A stretch of DNA of 64,000 bases, taken from assembly GCA_919902775.1 (NCBI GenBank), contig CAKKRJ010000008.1, positions 1 to 64,000 on the forward strand, read 5' to 3'. Positions 39,484-48,480 of this stretch are shown here, one piece after another (the stretch's first letter is position 1; the number at the start of each line of letters is the position of its first letter). Position numbers and translations under genes: made by a program. The notes below the pieces were generated by a model. That model did no database searches, was not told where the DNA came from, and saw only the letters and a program-made list of their open reading frames with translations. The stretch is from Burkholderiaceae bacterium (GTDB taxonomy: Bacteria; Pseudomonadota; Gammaproteobacteria; Burkholderiales; Burkholderiaceae_C).

Positions 39484-40869
39484 TCAGTCCAGCCCCCGCA
39501 CGACCTGCATGGCTTCTTCGATGCGTTCCACCGGGTAGATGGTCAGGCCTTCGAAGGCCTGGTCGTTCTTTTTTGGCGCATTGGCTTTGGGCACCACGGC
39601 CACCTTGAAGCCCAGTTTGGCCGCCTCTTTCAGACGGTCTTGACCGCGCGGCGCAGGGCGCACCTCACCGGCCAGGCCCACCTCACCAAAGGCGATGAAG
39701 CCTTTGGGCAGGGCTTTGCCGCGCAGGCTGCTGGTGATGGCCAGCATCACCGCCAGGTCTGCCGCCGGTTCGCTGATGCGCACGCCGCCCACCGCGTTCA
39801 CAAACACATCCTGGTCCATGCAGGCCACGCCCGCATGGCGGTGCAGCACCGCCAGCAGCATGGCCAGGCGGTCGCGGTCCAGGCCCACGGACAGGCGGCG
39901 GGGACTGGGCCCACCAGAGTCCACCAAGGCCTGAATTTCCACCAACAGCGGGCGTGTGCCTTCCAGCGTGACCATGACGCAGCTGCCGGGCACCGGGTCG
40001 CTGTGCTGGCTCAAAAAGATGGCGCTCGGATTGCTCACGCCCTTCAGGCCTTTTTCGGTCATGGCGAACACGCCGATTTCGTTCACCGCGCCAAAGCGGT
40101 TCTTGATGGCGCGGATCAGGCGGAAGTTGGAATGCGTGTCGCCTTCAAAGTAGAGCACCGTGTCCACCATGTGCTCCAGCACGCGGGGGCCGGCCAGGGT
40201 GCCTTCTTTGGTGACGTGGCCGACCAGCACGATGGTGGTGCCGGTGGATTTGGCCGTGCGCGTCAGGTGCGCGGCACATTCGCGCACCTGGGCGACCGAG
40301 CCGGGCGCCGACGTCAGCTGGTCCGAATAGACCGTTTGAATCGAATCGATGATGGCAATGCCTGGCTGGCGCGCCTGCAGCGTGTGCAGGATTTTTTCAA
40401 GCTGGATTTCGGGCAGCACGGGCACTTGGGAGTTGGGCAGGCCCAGTCGGCGGGAACGCATGGCCACCTGGGCGCCGCTTTCTTCACCCGTCACATACAA
40501 GGTGTTCATGCCACCGCGTTGCAACGCATCCACCGCTTGCAGCAGCAAGGTGGATTTGCCGATGCCCGGGTCGCCGCCGATCAACACCACGCCGCCTTCG
40601 ACCATGCCGCCGCCCAGCACCCGGTCCAGTTCGTCGATGCCGGTGGGGTGGCGCTCAAAGTCGGTGGCTTCGATCTGGGCCAGCGGCAGCACGTCCGACG
40701 TGGGGGCCAGCGAAGCGTGCACCGAGCCAAAGCGGTTCTTGCCGCCTGCCGGCTCGGTGGGGCTTTCAATCAGGGTGTTCCAGGCGTTGCAGCTGGGGCA
40801 TTTGCCCATCCAACGGGGGCTGGTGCCGCCGCATTCGGTGCAGGTGAAAATCGTTTTGTCTTTGGCCAT
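39484..40869 (-). CDS. radA: DNA repair protein RadA
   Basis: A 461-residue protein: amino-terminal C4 zinc finger (Cys10, Cys13, Cys24, Cys27), Walker A GGDPGIGKST, the RadA-specific KNRFG motif in IKNRFGAVNEIG, and a Lon-like carboxyl domain. It helps branch migration in recombination. The start at 40869 gives the family start MAKDKTIFTCTECG. The much longer open reading frame that continues upstream overlaps the next gene and is rejected. Confidence 0.96.
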   Translation of the reverse strand: MAKDKTIFTCTECGGTSPRWMGKCPSCNAWNTLIESPTEPAGGKNRFGSVHASLAPTSDVLPLAQIEATDFERHPTGIDELDRVLGGGMVEGGVVLIGGDPGIGKSTLLLQAVDALQRGGMNTLYVTGEESGAQVAMRSRRLGLPNSQVPVLPEIQLEKILHTLQARQPGIAIIDSIQTVYSDQLTSAPGSVAQVRECAAHLTRTAKSTGTTIVLVGHVTKEGTLAGPRVLEHMVDTVLYFEGDTHSNFRLIRAIKNRFGAVNEIGVFAMTEKGLKGVSNPSAIFLSQHSDPVPGSCVMVTLEGTRPLLVEIQALVDSGGPSPRRLSVGLDRDRLAMLLAVLHRHAGVACMDQDVFVNAVGGVRISEPAADLAVMLAITSSLRGKALPKGFIAFGEVGLAGEVRPAPRGQDRLKEAAKLGFKVAVVPKANAPKKNDQAFEGLTIYPVERIEEAMQVVRGLD

Positions 40870-40937
40870 GCCGCGATTGTGCCTTTGCCCACAGTCCGCA
40901 CAACCGCGCACACCCGGCGGGTCAGGCCGGGGCGCAC

Positions 40938-41990
40938 TCAGGGCTGCGCCAGCCAGCTCTTGACAAAGTCGCGGGTGATGTCGCTGGCGCTCAGTGAACG
41001 TGCACCGGCGGCGTTTTGGCCCGACCACAAGGGCGTGAAATCGCTCAAGCCCATGGCTTCGGACGCGGCCCGCAAGGGAGCGATGCCCGCTGTGGCCAGC
41101 GGAAATGCCGGGGCTTGTGCACACCAGGGCCCCAGTTCGCGCATGACCCGGTTGACGATGCCCCGCGCCGGGCGACCGCTGAACAGGTTGGTGAGCGCCG
41201 TGTGCTGCGCCGCAGGCGATTGCAGTGCGGCGCGGTGCAAGGCGCTGGTGGTGGCTTCGTGGCTGCACAAATAGGCGGTGCCGATCTGCACACCCGAGGC
41301 GCCCAGCCCCCTGGCCGCAGCCACCCCTGGCCCGGTGGCGATGCCACCGGCCGCGATCACGGGCAGGTTCACGGCCTGCACGATCTGTGGCAACAGCGCG
41401 AAAGTGCCGATCTGGGTGCTCAGATCTTGGGTCAAAAACATGCCCCGGTGGCCGCCTGCTTCCAGGCCTTGGGCAATGAGGGCATCGGCGCCGTGCGCCT
41501 GCAGCCACAGCGCTTCGGGCACGGTGGTGGCCGAGGACCACACCCGGCTGCCCCAGCTTTTGACGCGGGCCAGCAAATCGGGGGCCGGCAAACCGAAATG
41601 GAAACTCACCACCGCCGGGCGAAAGGCTTCCAGCACATCGGCGCTGTCGTGGTTGAAGGGCACACGCCCCGGGCCAGCAGGGATGTGCTCGGGATCCAGG
41701 CCCAGTTCGCGGTAATACGGTGCCAGAGTCTGGTGCCAAAGGGCTTCACGCGCAGCGTCGGGCGCAGGGCTGGCATGGCAAAAGAAATTGACATTGAAAG
41801 GGGCCGAGGTGGCGGCCTGCAGCGCCTGCAGTTCGGCCTGCAGGGCTGGTGGGCTGAGCATGGCCGCAGGCAGTGAGCCCAGGCCCCCGGCTTCACACAC
41901 GGCCAGGGCCAGCAGGTGGTTTTGCACCCCGGCCATGGGGGCCTGGATGACGGGGGCATGCAGGCCCAAGTGGTGCAGAAAATGTGGCAT
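40938..41990 (-). CDS. Nitronate monooxygenase-like FMN enzyme
   Basis: A 350-residue TIM-barrel flavoprotein. Motifs VIQAPMAGVQNHLLALAV, the His in LEAGGHRGMFL and the FMN site VIAAGGIATGPGVAAARGLG followed by GVQIGTAYL match the nitronate monooxygenase/enoyl reductase (2-nitropropane dioxygenase) family. True substrate uncertain. ATG 41990 is used instead of TTG 41996. Confidence 0.88.
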   Translation of the reverse strand: MPHFLHHLGLHAPVIQAPMAGVQNHLLALAVCEAGGLGSLPAAMLSPPALQAELQALQAATSAPFNVNFFCHASPAPDAAREALWHQTLAPYYRELGLDPEHIPAGPGRVPFNHDSADVLEAFRPAVVSFHFGLPAPDLLARVKSWGSRVWSSATTVPEALWLQAHGADALIAQGLEAGGHRGMFLTQDLSTQIGTFALLPQIVQAVNLPVIAAGGIATGPGVAAARGLGASGVQIGTAYLCSHEATTSALHRAALQSPAAQHTALTNLFSGRPARGIVNRVMRELGPWCAQAPAFPLATAGIAPLRAASEAMGLSDFTPLWSGQNAAGARSLSASDITRDFVKSWLAQP

Positions 41991-42038
41991 GCCCAAAATG
42001 TACCGCGAACGGTGGTGGGCTTTGCAGCGGGTTGGTCG

Positions 42039-44732
42039 TCAGGCGTTGGACGGGTTGGTGGCGGTGCCAATCTGCACCCGTTTGATCTCGCTGCGCAAAG
42101 ACTCCACGGCGATGGGTTTGGACACATAACCATCCATGCCGCAGGCCATGTAGCGTTCCTGATCACCCTTGAGCGCGTTGGCCGTCACCGCAATGATCGG
42201 GGTGCGGGGGAGGCCGCGGGCTTGCTCCATGGACCGGATGATTTCGGTCGCCTCTATGCCGCTCATCACGGGCATCTGGATGTCCATCAAAATCAAATCA
42301 AAGGCACCGTTGGAAAAGGCCTCGACGGCTTCGACGCCGTTGTTGGCAAGGCTGATGTCATAGCCCATGCGGGTGAGCAAGATGGTCATCAGGGTCTGGT
42401 TGATCAGCGCGTCCTCGACCAGCAAGGCGCGCTGCGGGCTGGGCAGCAGATGGGCCTGCGGGTCCGGGGTGGGCTGCTCTGTGGATGCCATGCTGGGCAC
42501 GCTGCAGGTGAGGGTGTTCAGCAAGGCCAGCATTTCGTGTGGATCAATGGGTTTGACCAAGAACCCCTGGATGCCCTGCGCGTTCAATTGTTCCTCGCTG
42601 GTTTGTTCACTCAGGGCGCCCATCATGACGATGGGCATCTGCTCGGTCGTGCGCTCTTGCCGGATGTGTGCGGCCAGCGCGTAGCCGTCGATGTCGGGCA
42701 TGTTCACGTCGATCAGTGCGCAACAGGCTTGCGCCAGCAGCGGGGAGTGCAGTGCCTGGGCCGCACCATCGGCGGTCGCCGCGTGCAGGCCAATGGCGCC
42801 GAGCTGTTGGCTCAGGACGGTTCTGCTGCTGGCGTTGTCGTCCACGACGAGGATCGTTTTGCCGACCAGTCGCAGAGGCACCTCTTGGGGGTTGAAGGCC
42901 GAGGAGGCCGCCGTTTGCAAGAGCACGCAAAAACTGAAGGTGCTGCCATGACCGGGCTGGCTGCGCACCTGGATCTCGCCGCCCATCATGTGCACCAGGT
43001 TGCGGCTGATGGCCAGGCCCAGGCCCGAGCCGCCAAACCGGCGCACCGTGCTGGAGTCGGCCTGCGTGAACACGTCAAAAATGAAGGCTTGTTTGTCTGA
43101 CGGAATACCGATGCCGGTGTCCTGAATGGCGAACGCCAGCCAAATGCCTTGCACACCGGGTGGCGGCGTCAGGCGTTCCACGCTGAGCAGGATCTCACCT
43201 TGCGCGGTGAACTTGATCGCGTTGCCCAGCAAGTTGGTGAGCACCTGCTGCAAGCGCAACGGATCGCCGACCACTTGGTCGGGCACGTTGCTGTTCATGT
43301 CGCAGATCAACTCCAGCGCTTTTTCGCTGGCCCGCAAGGACAAGGTGCGCGTGGTTTGACGGATCAGGCTGTGCAAGGAAAACGGGTGCGGGTCCAGGCT
43401 GAGTTTGCGGGCTTCGATTTTGGAAAAATCCAGAATGTCATTGATCACGGCGAGCAGGGAATTGGCCGATGTGGACACCATGTCCAGGTAGCTGCGCTGC
43501 TCGGCGGTCATGCGGGTTTGCAGGCACAACTCGGTCATGCCCAGAATGCCGTTCATGGGCGTGCGGATTTCGTGGCTCATGTTGGCCAGAAAATGGCTTT
43601 TGGATGCATTGGCCGCCTGCGCCGCATCGCGGGCCTGCGACAGCTCTTTTTCTGTCTGGATGCGGGCTTCCACAAACGCATTGAAGGCGCGCACCACGGT
43701 CTTGATTTCCTTGCCGCCCAACGCCTCCATCGGTGCGGCGGGCTGGCCATCGCGCATCTTGGCGGCCGTGTCGTGCATGGCGCTGGCCAGCAGCTCCAAG
43801 GGGCCGACCAGCCGCCCGGCAAAAGTCCACAGCAAGGGCACCATCACCAGCATCAGCAACACGCTCACACCGATCATTTCTTTGAACAAGCCTTCAATCG
43901 GTGCAAAAGCTTCCGCAGCGGGGACCACCGAGGCGATGACCCAGTCGGTGGTCTCCAGCTGCTTGAAGGTGAACAGGCCCTTGAGCCCGCGGGTGGTGTA
44001 ACCCTCCTGGGTGCCTTCAAAGCCGTTCATCGCATTTTCAAAAGGGATGTTGCTGCTGTTGGGCGGTACTTTCTGAAAGATCAGGCTGGTGTCCGGGTGG
44101 GCAATGCGCAAGCGGTCTTTGCTGACCAGGTAGTAATAACCGGTTTCGCCATTTTTACGGCTCGCAATCGAGCCCAGCAGGTTCGGTTTGTAGAGGTTGA
44201 GCACTCCACCCATGATGCCGACCAGCTGGTTGTTCTTGTCCCGGATGGGCGCGGCCACCACCACGATGGGCTGCTTGGTGGCCTTGCCCAGGATGGGTTT
44301 GGAGATCACGGCCTGGCCCGTGCGGATGACGCCCTGGATGTAGTCGCGTGACGACATGTCCAGTGTCCGGCGGCCCGGCTTGACCGGCCAGTCCACCAGC
44401 AGCACGCCTTGGGCATCGAAGATGTACAGATCGTCAAACACCGTCAGCAAGGCGTGCTCGTGCTTGAGAAACAACTCCAGCGGTGCCAGCTGCCCCGGTG
44501 CAGCGCTGGGCGCATTCAGCGCCACATTGGCCAGCATGGCGATGCTGTTTTGCAGCTTTTCATCCAGATGGTTGGCCAAATCGGTCAATTGGCGAAATTC
44601 GTGCTTTTCGATGCGTTGCACGATGTCCCCGCGCAGCACATAAAACTGCAGTCCAAGCTGGGCCAGCAATAAAAGAATGGCCATGGCGATGGCACTTAAG
44701 GACAGTTGAAGTTTGATGCTGAGGTTGTTCAT
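42039..44732 (-). CDS. Hybrid sensor histidine kinase with two receiver domains
   Basis: An 897-residue protein: helix 1 (residues about 10-33), a dCache-like periplasmic sensor of about 250 residues (DMSSRDYIQGVIRTGQAVIS), helix 2, HAMP-like linker, H-box ANMSHEIRTPMNG with His387, ATPase boxes (GNAIKFT, DTGIGIP, GSGLGLAI), receiver 1 (Asp675 in LIDVNMPDIDGY) and receiver 2 (Asp817 in LILMDIQMPVMSG). No Hpt domain. Cache sensors often bind organic acids or amino acids. Start ATG 44732 has AGGA upstream. It is divergent from hpaR, so a catabolic signal is possible but unproven. Confidence 0.93.
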   Translation of the reverse strand: MNNLSIKLQLSLSAIAMAILLLLAQLGLQFYVLRGDIVQRIEKHEFRQLTDLANHLDEKLQNSIAMLANVALNAPSAAPGQLAPLELFLKHEHALLTVFDDLYIFDAQGVLLVDWPVKPGRRTLDMSSRDYIQGVIRTGQAVISKPILGKATKQPIVVVAAPIRDKNNQLVGIMGGVLNLYKPNLLGSIASRKNGETGYYYLVSKDRLRIAHPDTSLIFQKVPPNSSNIPFENAMNGFEGTQEGYTTRGLKGLFTFKQLETTDWVIASVVPAAEAFAPIEGLFKEMIGVSVLLMLVMVPLLWTFAGRLVGPLELLASAMHDTAAKMRDGQPAAPMEALGGKEIKTVVRAFNAFVEARIQTEKELSQARDAAQAANASKSHFLANMSHEIRTPMNGILGMTELCLQTRMTAEQRSYLDMVSTSANSLLAVINDILDFSKIEARKLSLDPHPFSLHSLIRQTTRTLSLRASEKALELICDMNSNVPDQVVGDPLRLQQVLTNLLGNAIKFTAQGEILLSVERLTPPPGVQGIWLAFAIQDTGIGIPSDKQAFIFDVFTQADSSTVRRFGGSGLGLAISRNLVHMMGGEIQVRSQPGHGSTFSFCVLLQTAASSAFNPQEVPLRLVGKTILVVDDNASSRTVLSQQLGAIGLHAATADGAAQALHSPLLAQACCALIDVNMPDIDGYALAAHIRQERTTEQMPIVMMGALSEQTSEEQLNAQGIQGFLVKPIDPHEMLALLNTLTCSVPSMASTEQPTPDPQAHLLPSPQRALLVEDALINQTLMTILLTRMGYDISLANNGVEAVEAFSNGAFDLILMDIQMPVMSGIEATEIIRSMEQARGLPRTPIIAVTANALKGDQERYMACGMDGYVSKPIAVESLRSEIKRVQIGTATNPSNA

Positions 44733-44988
44733 CGGTCTTTCCTGCTGCTGAGGCGTTCCTTTGGACCGAGATCCTGGGCATGTGGAATGCGTGGCCCCAG
44801 CCAAGGCGCGTGGGCCACTGAAACAGACACTGATTTTAGTCTTGGGATTTATCAAATGAATACTTAACGTTTTATTGAAACAATTTGAACCAGACGTACG
44901 TGCGACTGAATTCGGCAACGGGGCTGCCCATGGCGCAAGGGAAAACCCGGATTTGATGGGTCCTGAATTCATTTAATATGTTAAATAA
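44733..44988. other. Divergent intergenic region between the hybrid kinase and hpaR
   Basis: A 256-base region with no gene I can support. It is clearly more AT-rich than its neighbours towards the right half (TTAAC, TATTCA, TTTAAT runs). The right edge carries a palindrome just before hpaR; promoters for both directions must lie here, but no consensus match is strong enough to call. Confidence 0.6.
44971..44986. promoter_or_regulatory. Candidate HpaR operator
   Basis: A perfect AT-rich palindrome ATTTAA-TATG-TTAAAT ends 2 bases before the hpaR ATG at 44989. MarR-family proteins bind palindromes of this type and size. Its position would block the promoter of the hpaR-hpaG operon and explain autorepression. 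The palindrome is seen; the role is inferred. Confidence 0.65.
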
Positions 44989-45477
44989 ATGACCACCACC
45001 CCCTTTGTCCACCGCAACCTGCCGCGTCTGCTGCTGCAGGCGCGCGAGGCCGTCATGGCCCACACCCGCCCCAGCTTGCGCCAGCACGGCCTGTCGGACC
45101 AGCAGTGGCGGGTGCTGCGGGTGCTGGGCGAGCACGCTAACGAGCCAGGCGGCACCGAGACCGGGCGCGTGGCGCGCGAGGCCTATTTGCTCGGCCCCAG
45201 TCTGACCGGCGTGCTCGCGCGCATGGAGCGCGACGGCCTGATCGCGCGCGAACGCAGCGCTCAGGACGCACGCCGCACGGTGGTCTGGGCCACGCCGCTG
45301 GGCCTGTCCAAGGTGCAGGCCCTGTCCGAAAGCATCGAGGCGCACTACAGCTGGCTTGAAAAAGAGCTGGGCAAGACGCGGCTCAAGGCCTTGTATGAAC
45401 TGCTCGACGAAGTGATCTCGCTCGAAGCCCCCGAAACCGAAACGGCCGAGGAACTGGCCGAGGAAGAAGAACGATGA
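44989..45477 (+). CDS. hpaR: MarR-family repressor of homoprotocatechuate degradation
   Basis: A 162-residue winged-helix regulator (PRLLLQAREAVMAHTRPSLR, then LSDQQWRVLRVL and SLTGVLARMERDGLIARERS). In E. coli HpaR represses the hpa meta-cleavage operon until 4-hydroxyphenylacetate derivatives appear. No Shine-Dalgarno precedes the ATG, so a leaderless transcript is possible. The tail is strongly acidic. Its TGA overlaps the hpaG1 ATG by four bases. Confidence 0.93.
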   Translation: MTTTPFVHRNLPRLLLQAREAVMAHTRPSLRQHGLSDQQWRVLRVLGEHANEPGGTETGRVAREAYLLGPSLTGVLARMERDGLIARERSAQDARRTVVWATPLGLSKVQALSESIEAHYSWLEKELGKTRLKALYELLDEVISLEAPETETAEELAEEEER

Positions 45478-46106
45478 GTCCCTGGACCCCCCGGGGCACG
45501 GTGTATGGCACCCTGCTCAATTTCCAACGCGAGTGGGACCTCTGGTCCCCGCGCATGACACAAGACCCACACAAAGCCCCGCCCCAAGCGCCTGTGCTCT
45601 ATGTCAAAACCGCCAACACTTTTTGCCCCGCCGGGCAAGACCTGTTGCTGCAGGACGGCGTGACCGAGGTGGACATTGGCGCCACGCTGGGCCTGGTGAT
45701 CGGCGCGCAGGCGCAGGTCATGGGCGCCCTCCTGCTCAACGACTTGAGTGTGCCGCACACCAGTTACTACCGACCACCGGTCAAGTTCCGCAACCGCGAT
45801 GGCTTTCTGGGCCTGGCCGCACACACGAGCCCCGGCCGCGTACAGGACTGGCAGGCCCTGCAGATTGACGTGCGCCGCAATGGTGAACTGGTACAGACCG
45901 TGGACCTGCGCCAGTTGGTGCGCGACCTGCCCACCTTGCTGGCGGATGTCGGCGCATTCATGACGCTACAGCCCGGCGATGTGCTGATGGTGGGCACCGA
46001 CTGCCTGGCCGACGGCACGCGCCCGCGCGCCAAGGCGGGTGACCAGGTGGAAATTTCCGCGCCTGGCTTCAGCGCTGTGACAACGCATGTGAAAGGCCTG
46101 GCATGA
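45474..46106 (+). CDS. hpaG1: HpaG N-terminal subunit (FAH family decarboxylase)
   Basis: A 210-residue FAH-fold protein. In E. coli HpaG is one chain with two FAH halves; here the halves are separate genes. This half corresponds to the 5-oxopent-3-ene-1,2,5-tricarboxylate decarboxylase/isomerase amino part. It contains LNDLSVPHTSYYRPPVKFRN and VGTDCLADGTRPRA. Its stop overlaps the start of the second half by four bases. Confidence 0.9.
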   Translation: MSPWTPRGTVYGTLLNFQREWDLWSPRMTQDPHKAPPQAPVLYVKTANTFCPAGQDLLLQDGVTEVDIGATLGLVIGAQAQVMGALLLNDLSVPHTSYYRPPVKFRNRDGFLGLAAHTSPGRVQDWQALQIDVRRNGELVQTVDLRQLVRDLPTLLADVGAFMTLQPGDVLMVGTDCLADGTRPRAKAGDQVEISAPGFSAVTTHVKGLA

Positions 46107-46867
46107 AACACGCCCGCATCGCCTGGTCCGGCGCCATCCACGAAGCCGTTGAATCCGACGGTCAACTCCTGCTCACGCAAGGTCCGCACGTCGGCCAACG
46201 TGTGGCTTTCGATGACGTGGTCTGGCTGCCGCCGCTGACGCCGGTGCCGCAGGCCCGCACCGTGATCGCGCTGGGTCTGAACTACGCCGATCACGCCAAA
46301 GAGCTGGCCTTCAAGGCGCCCGAAGAGCCGTTGGCGTTCATGAAGGGCGAGGCGTCACTGATCGGCCACCGCGCCTTGACCCGACGCCCGAGCGAAGCCG
46401 CCTTCATGCACTACGAATGCGAGTTGGCCGTGGTCATCGGCCGCACCGCGCGCCACGTGAAGAAGGACGACGCCTATGACTACATCGCCGGCTACAGCGT
46501 GGCCAACGACTACGCCATCCGCGACTACCTGGAAAACTGGTACCGCCCCAATCTGCGCGTGAAAAACCGCGACACCTGCACGCCCATCGGCCCCTGGCTG
46601 GTCGATGCCGCCGATGTGCCCAACCCGATGGCGCTGAAATTGCAAACCACCGTGAACGGCCAGGTCACGCAAAGCGGCAGCACGGCCGACATGATTTTTG
46701 ACGTGCCCACGCTCATCGAATACTTCAGCAGCTTCATGACCCTGAACCCGGGCGATCTGATCCTGACCGGCACGCCCGACGGCGTGGTCAATGTCAAGCC
46801 CGGCGATGTGGTCGTGACCGAAATCGAAAGCATAGGCGCGCTGACCAACACCCTCATCGCCGCCTGA
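46103..46867 (+). CDS. hpaG2: HpaG C-terminal subunit (isomerase/decarboxylase)
   Basis: A 254-residue FAH-fold enzyme with GLNYADHAKELAFKAPEEPL, the metal-binding HYECELAVVIGR and LILTGTPDGVVNVKPGD. It converts the ring-cleavage product 5-carboxymethyl-2-hydroxymuconate derivatives toward 2-hydroxyhepta-2,4-dienedioate. It is coupled to hpaG1 and separated from hpaE by an 86-base gap holding a head-to-head REP pair. Confidence 0.92.
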   Translation: MKHARIAWSGAIHEAVESDGQLLLTQGPHVGQRVAFDDVVWLPPLTPVPQARTVIALGLNYADHAKELAFKAPEEPLAFMKGEASLIGHRALTRRPSEAAFMHYECELAVVIGRTARHVKKDDAYDYIAGYSVANDYAIRDYLENWYRPNLRVKNRDTCTPIGPWLVDAADVPNPMALKLQTTVNGQVTQSGSTADMIFDVPTLIEYFSSFMTLNPGDLILTGTPDGVVNVKPGDVVVTEIESIGALTNTLIAA

Positions 46868-46870
46868 CTC

Positions 46871-46943
46871 TGTAGGAGGCCGCCCCTGCGGCCGAATCGG
46901 GTCACTGAAGAACACACATTCGGCCGCAGGGGCGGCCTCTACA
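46871..46943. repeat. Head-to-head REP-like palindromes
   Basis: Two units form an inverted repeat with 26-27-base arms differing by one inserted base (46871-46897 and 46918-46943). Each arm begins TGTAG and itself folds as GGCCGC-CCCT-GCGGCC. This is the paired layout of bacterial REP/BIME elements. It lies between hpaG2 and hpaE and could stabilise or terminate RNA. Confidence 0.85.
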
Positions 46944-46953
46944 GGAAGAACAC

Positions 46954-48423
46954 ATGAGAATCGAGCACCTGATCAACGGCCAAAGCGTCGCCGGCAGCGA
47001 CTACTTCGAAACCGTCAACCCGGCCACGCAAGAGGTGTTGGCCGAAGTCGCCTCGGGCGGCGCAGCCGAGGTCAACGCCGCCGTGGCCGCCGCCAAAGCC
47101 GCCTTCCCGAAGTGGGCCAACACGCCCGCCACCGAGCGCGCCAAGGTCATGCGCAAGCTCGGTGAACTCATCACGCAACATGTGCCTGAGATCGCCGAGA
47201 CCGAAACCCGCGACTGCGGCCAGACCATCAGCCAGACCGGCAAGCAACTGGTGCCGCGCGCGGCCGACAACTTCCACTACTTTGCCGAGATGTGCACCCG
47301 CGTGGACGGCCACACCTACCCCACGCCCACGCACCTGAACTACACGCTGTTTCACCCAGTGGGCGTGTGCGCGCTCATCAGCCCCTGGAACGTGCCCTTC
47401 ATGACCGCCACCTGGAAGGTCGCGCCCTGCCTGGCCTTTGGCAACACCGCCGTGCTCAAGATGAGCGAGCTCTCACCACTCACCGCCGCGCGCCTGGGCG
47501 AGCTGGCGCTGCAAGCGGGCGTGCCCGCTGGCGTGCTCAACATCGTGCACGGCTACGGCAAGGAAGCGGGCGAGCCCCTGGTCTCGCACCGCGATGTGCG
47601 CGCCATCAGCTTCACCGGCTCCACCGTCACCGGCAACCGCATCGTGCAAAGCGCGGGCCTGAAAAAGTTCAGCATGGAGCTGGGCGGCAAATCGCCGTTT
47701 GTGATTTTTGAAGACGCCGACCTGGACCGCGCTTTGGACGCTGCCGTCTTCATGATCTTCAGCAACAACGGCGAGCGCTGCACCGCTGGCAGCCGCATCC
47801 TGGTGCAGCAAAGCATCTACGCCGACTTCGCCGCCAAGTTTGCCGAGCGCGCCAAACGCATCACGGTGGGCGACCCGCTGGATGAACACACCATCGTCGG
47901 CCCCATGATTTCGCAGGCGCATCTGGCCAAGGTGCGCAGCTACATCGAGCTGGGCCCCAAAGAGGGCGCGACCATGCTCTGCGGCGGTCTGGGTCAACCC
48001 GGCTACGCGGCCGATCTGCCCGCGCATGTGCAGCGCGGCAACTTCGTCTGGCCCACCGTGTTCGCCGACGTCGACAACCGCATGCGCATCGCGCAAGAAG
48101 AAATCTTCGGCCCCGTCGCCTGCCTGATCCCGTTCAAGGACGAGGCCGATGCGATTGAAAAAGCCAACGACATCGACTACGGTTTGAGCAGCTACGTCTG
48201 GACCGAGAACCTGGGCCGCGCCCACCGTGTGGCCGCCGCCGTCGAGGCGGGCATGTGCTTCGTCAACAGCCAAAACGTGCGCGATCTGCGCCAGCCCTTT
48301 GGCGGCACCAAGGCCAGCGGCACCGGCCGCGAGGGCGGCACCTGGAGCTACGAAGTGTTTTGCGAACCCAAGAACGTGGCGGTGTCCATGGGCAGCCACC
48401 ACATCCCGCATTGGGGCGTTTGA
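46954..48423 (+). CDS. hpaE: 5-carboxymethyl-2-hydroxymuconate semialdehyde dehydrogenase
   Basis: A 489-residue aldehyde dehydrogenase: catalytic Cys in NGERCTAGSRIL, Glu in MELGGKSPFV, and the NAD site with SFTGSTVTGNRI. It oxidises the semialdehyde produced by HpaD ring cleavage. AGGAA precedes the start. Part of the hpa set. Confidence 0.95.
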   Translation: MRIEHLINGQSVAGSDYFETVNPATQEVLAEVASGGAAEVNAAVAAAKAAFPKWANTPATERAKVMRKLGELITQHVPEIAETETRDCGQTISQTGKQLVPRAADNFHYFAEMCTRVDGHTYPTPTHLNYTLFHPVGVCALISPWNVPFMTATWKVAPCLAFGNTAVLKMSELSPLTAARLGELALQAGVPAGVLNIVHGYGKEAGEPLVSHRDVRAISFTGSTVTGNRIVQSAGLKKFSMELGGKSPFVIFEDADLDRALDAAVFMIFSNNGERCTAGSRILVQQSIYADFAAKFAERAKRITVGDPLDEHTIVGPMISQAHLAKVRSYIELGPKEGATMLCGGLGQPGYAADLPAHVQRGNFVWPTVFADVDNRMRIAQEEIFGPVACLIPFKDEADAIEKANDIDYGLSSYVWTENLGRAHRVAAAVEAGMCFVNSQNVRDLRQPFGGTKASGTGREGGTWSYEVFCEPKNVAVSMGSHHIPHWGV

Positions 48424-48438
48424 TACAGGAGTCTGGAC

Positions 48439-48480
48439 ATGAAACAAACCGACAATTTCAGGAGCCATCGCCATGGGTAA
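48439..48480 (+). CDS. Thirteen-codon reading frame ahead of hpaD
   Basis: ATG at 48439, preceded by AGGAG, opens a 13-codon frame (MKQTDNFRSHRHG) that ends TAA at 48478-48480, overlapping the first codons of hpaD at 48473 in another frame. The hpaD ribosome-binding site lies inside it. It may couple hpaD translation or be chance. Confidence 0.3.
   Translation: MKQTDNFRSHRHG

Noticed and set aside
38887-41274. A plus-strand open frame of about 795 codons opposite ilvE, the small membrane gene and radA.
   Set aside because: Very long but antisense to three clear genes, His/Gln/Gly-rich with no domain. It is a by-product of high GC and codon bias.
40870-41739. A long in-frame extension upstream of radA (about 290 extra residues).
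   Set aside because: It lies antisense to the nitronate monooxygenase-like gene, has no RadA-like content, and the normal RadA start at 40869 gives the family length with the zinc finger at once.
46871-46943. The repeat between hpaG2 and hpaE as an insertion-sequence remnant or CRISPR repeat.
   Set aside because: No transposase fragment, no target duplication and no regular spacers; the opposed hairpins fit REP elements better.
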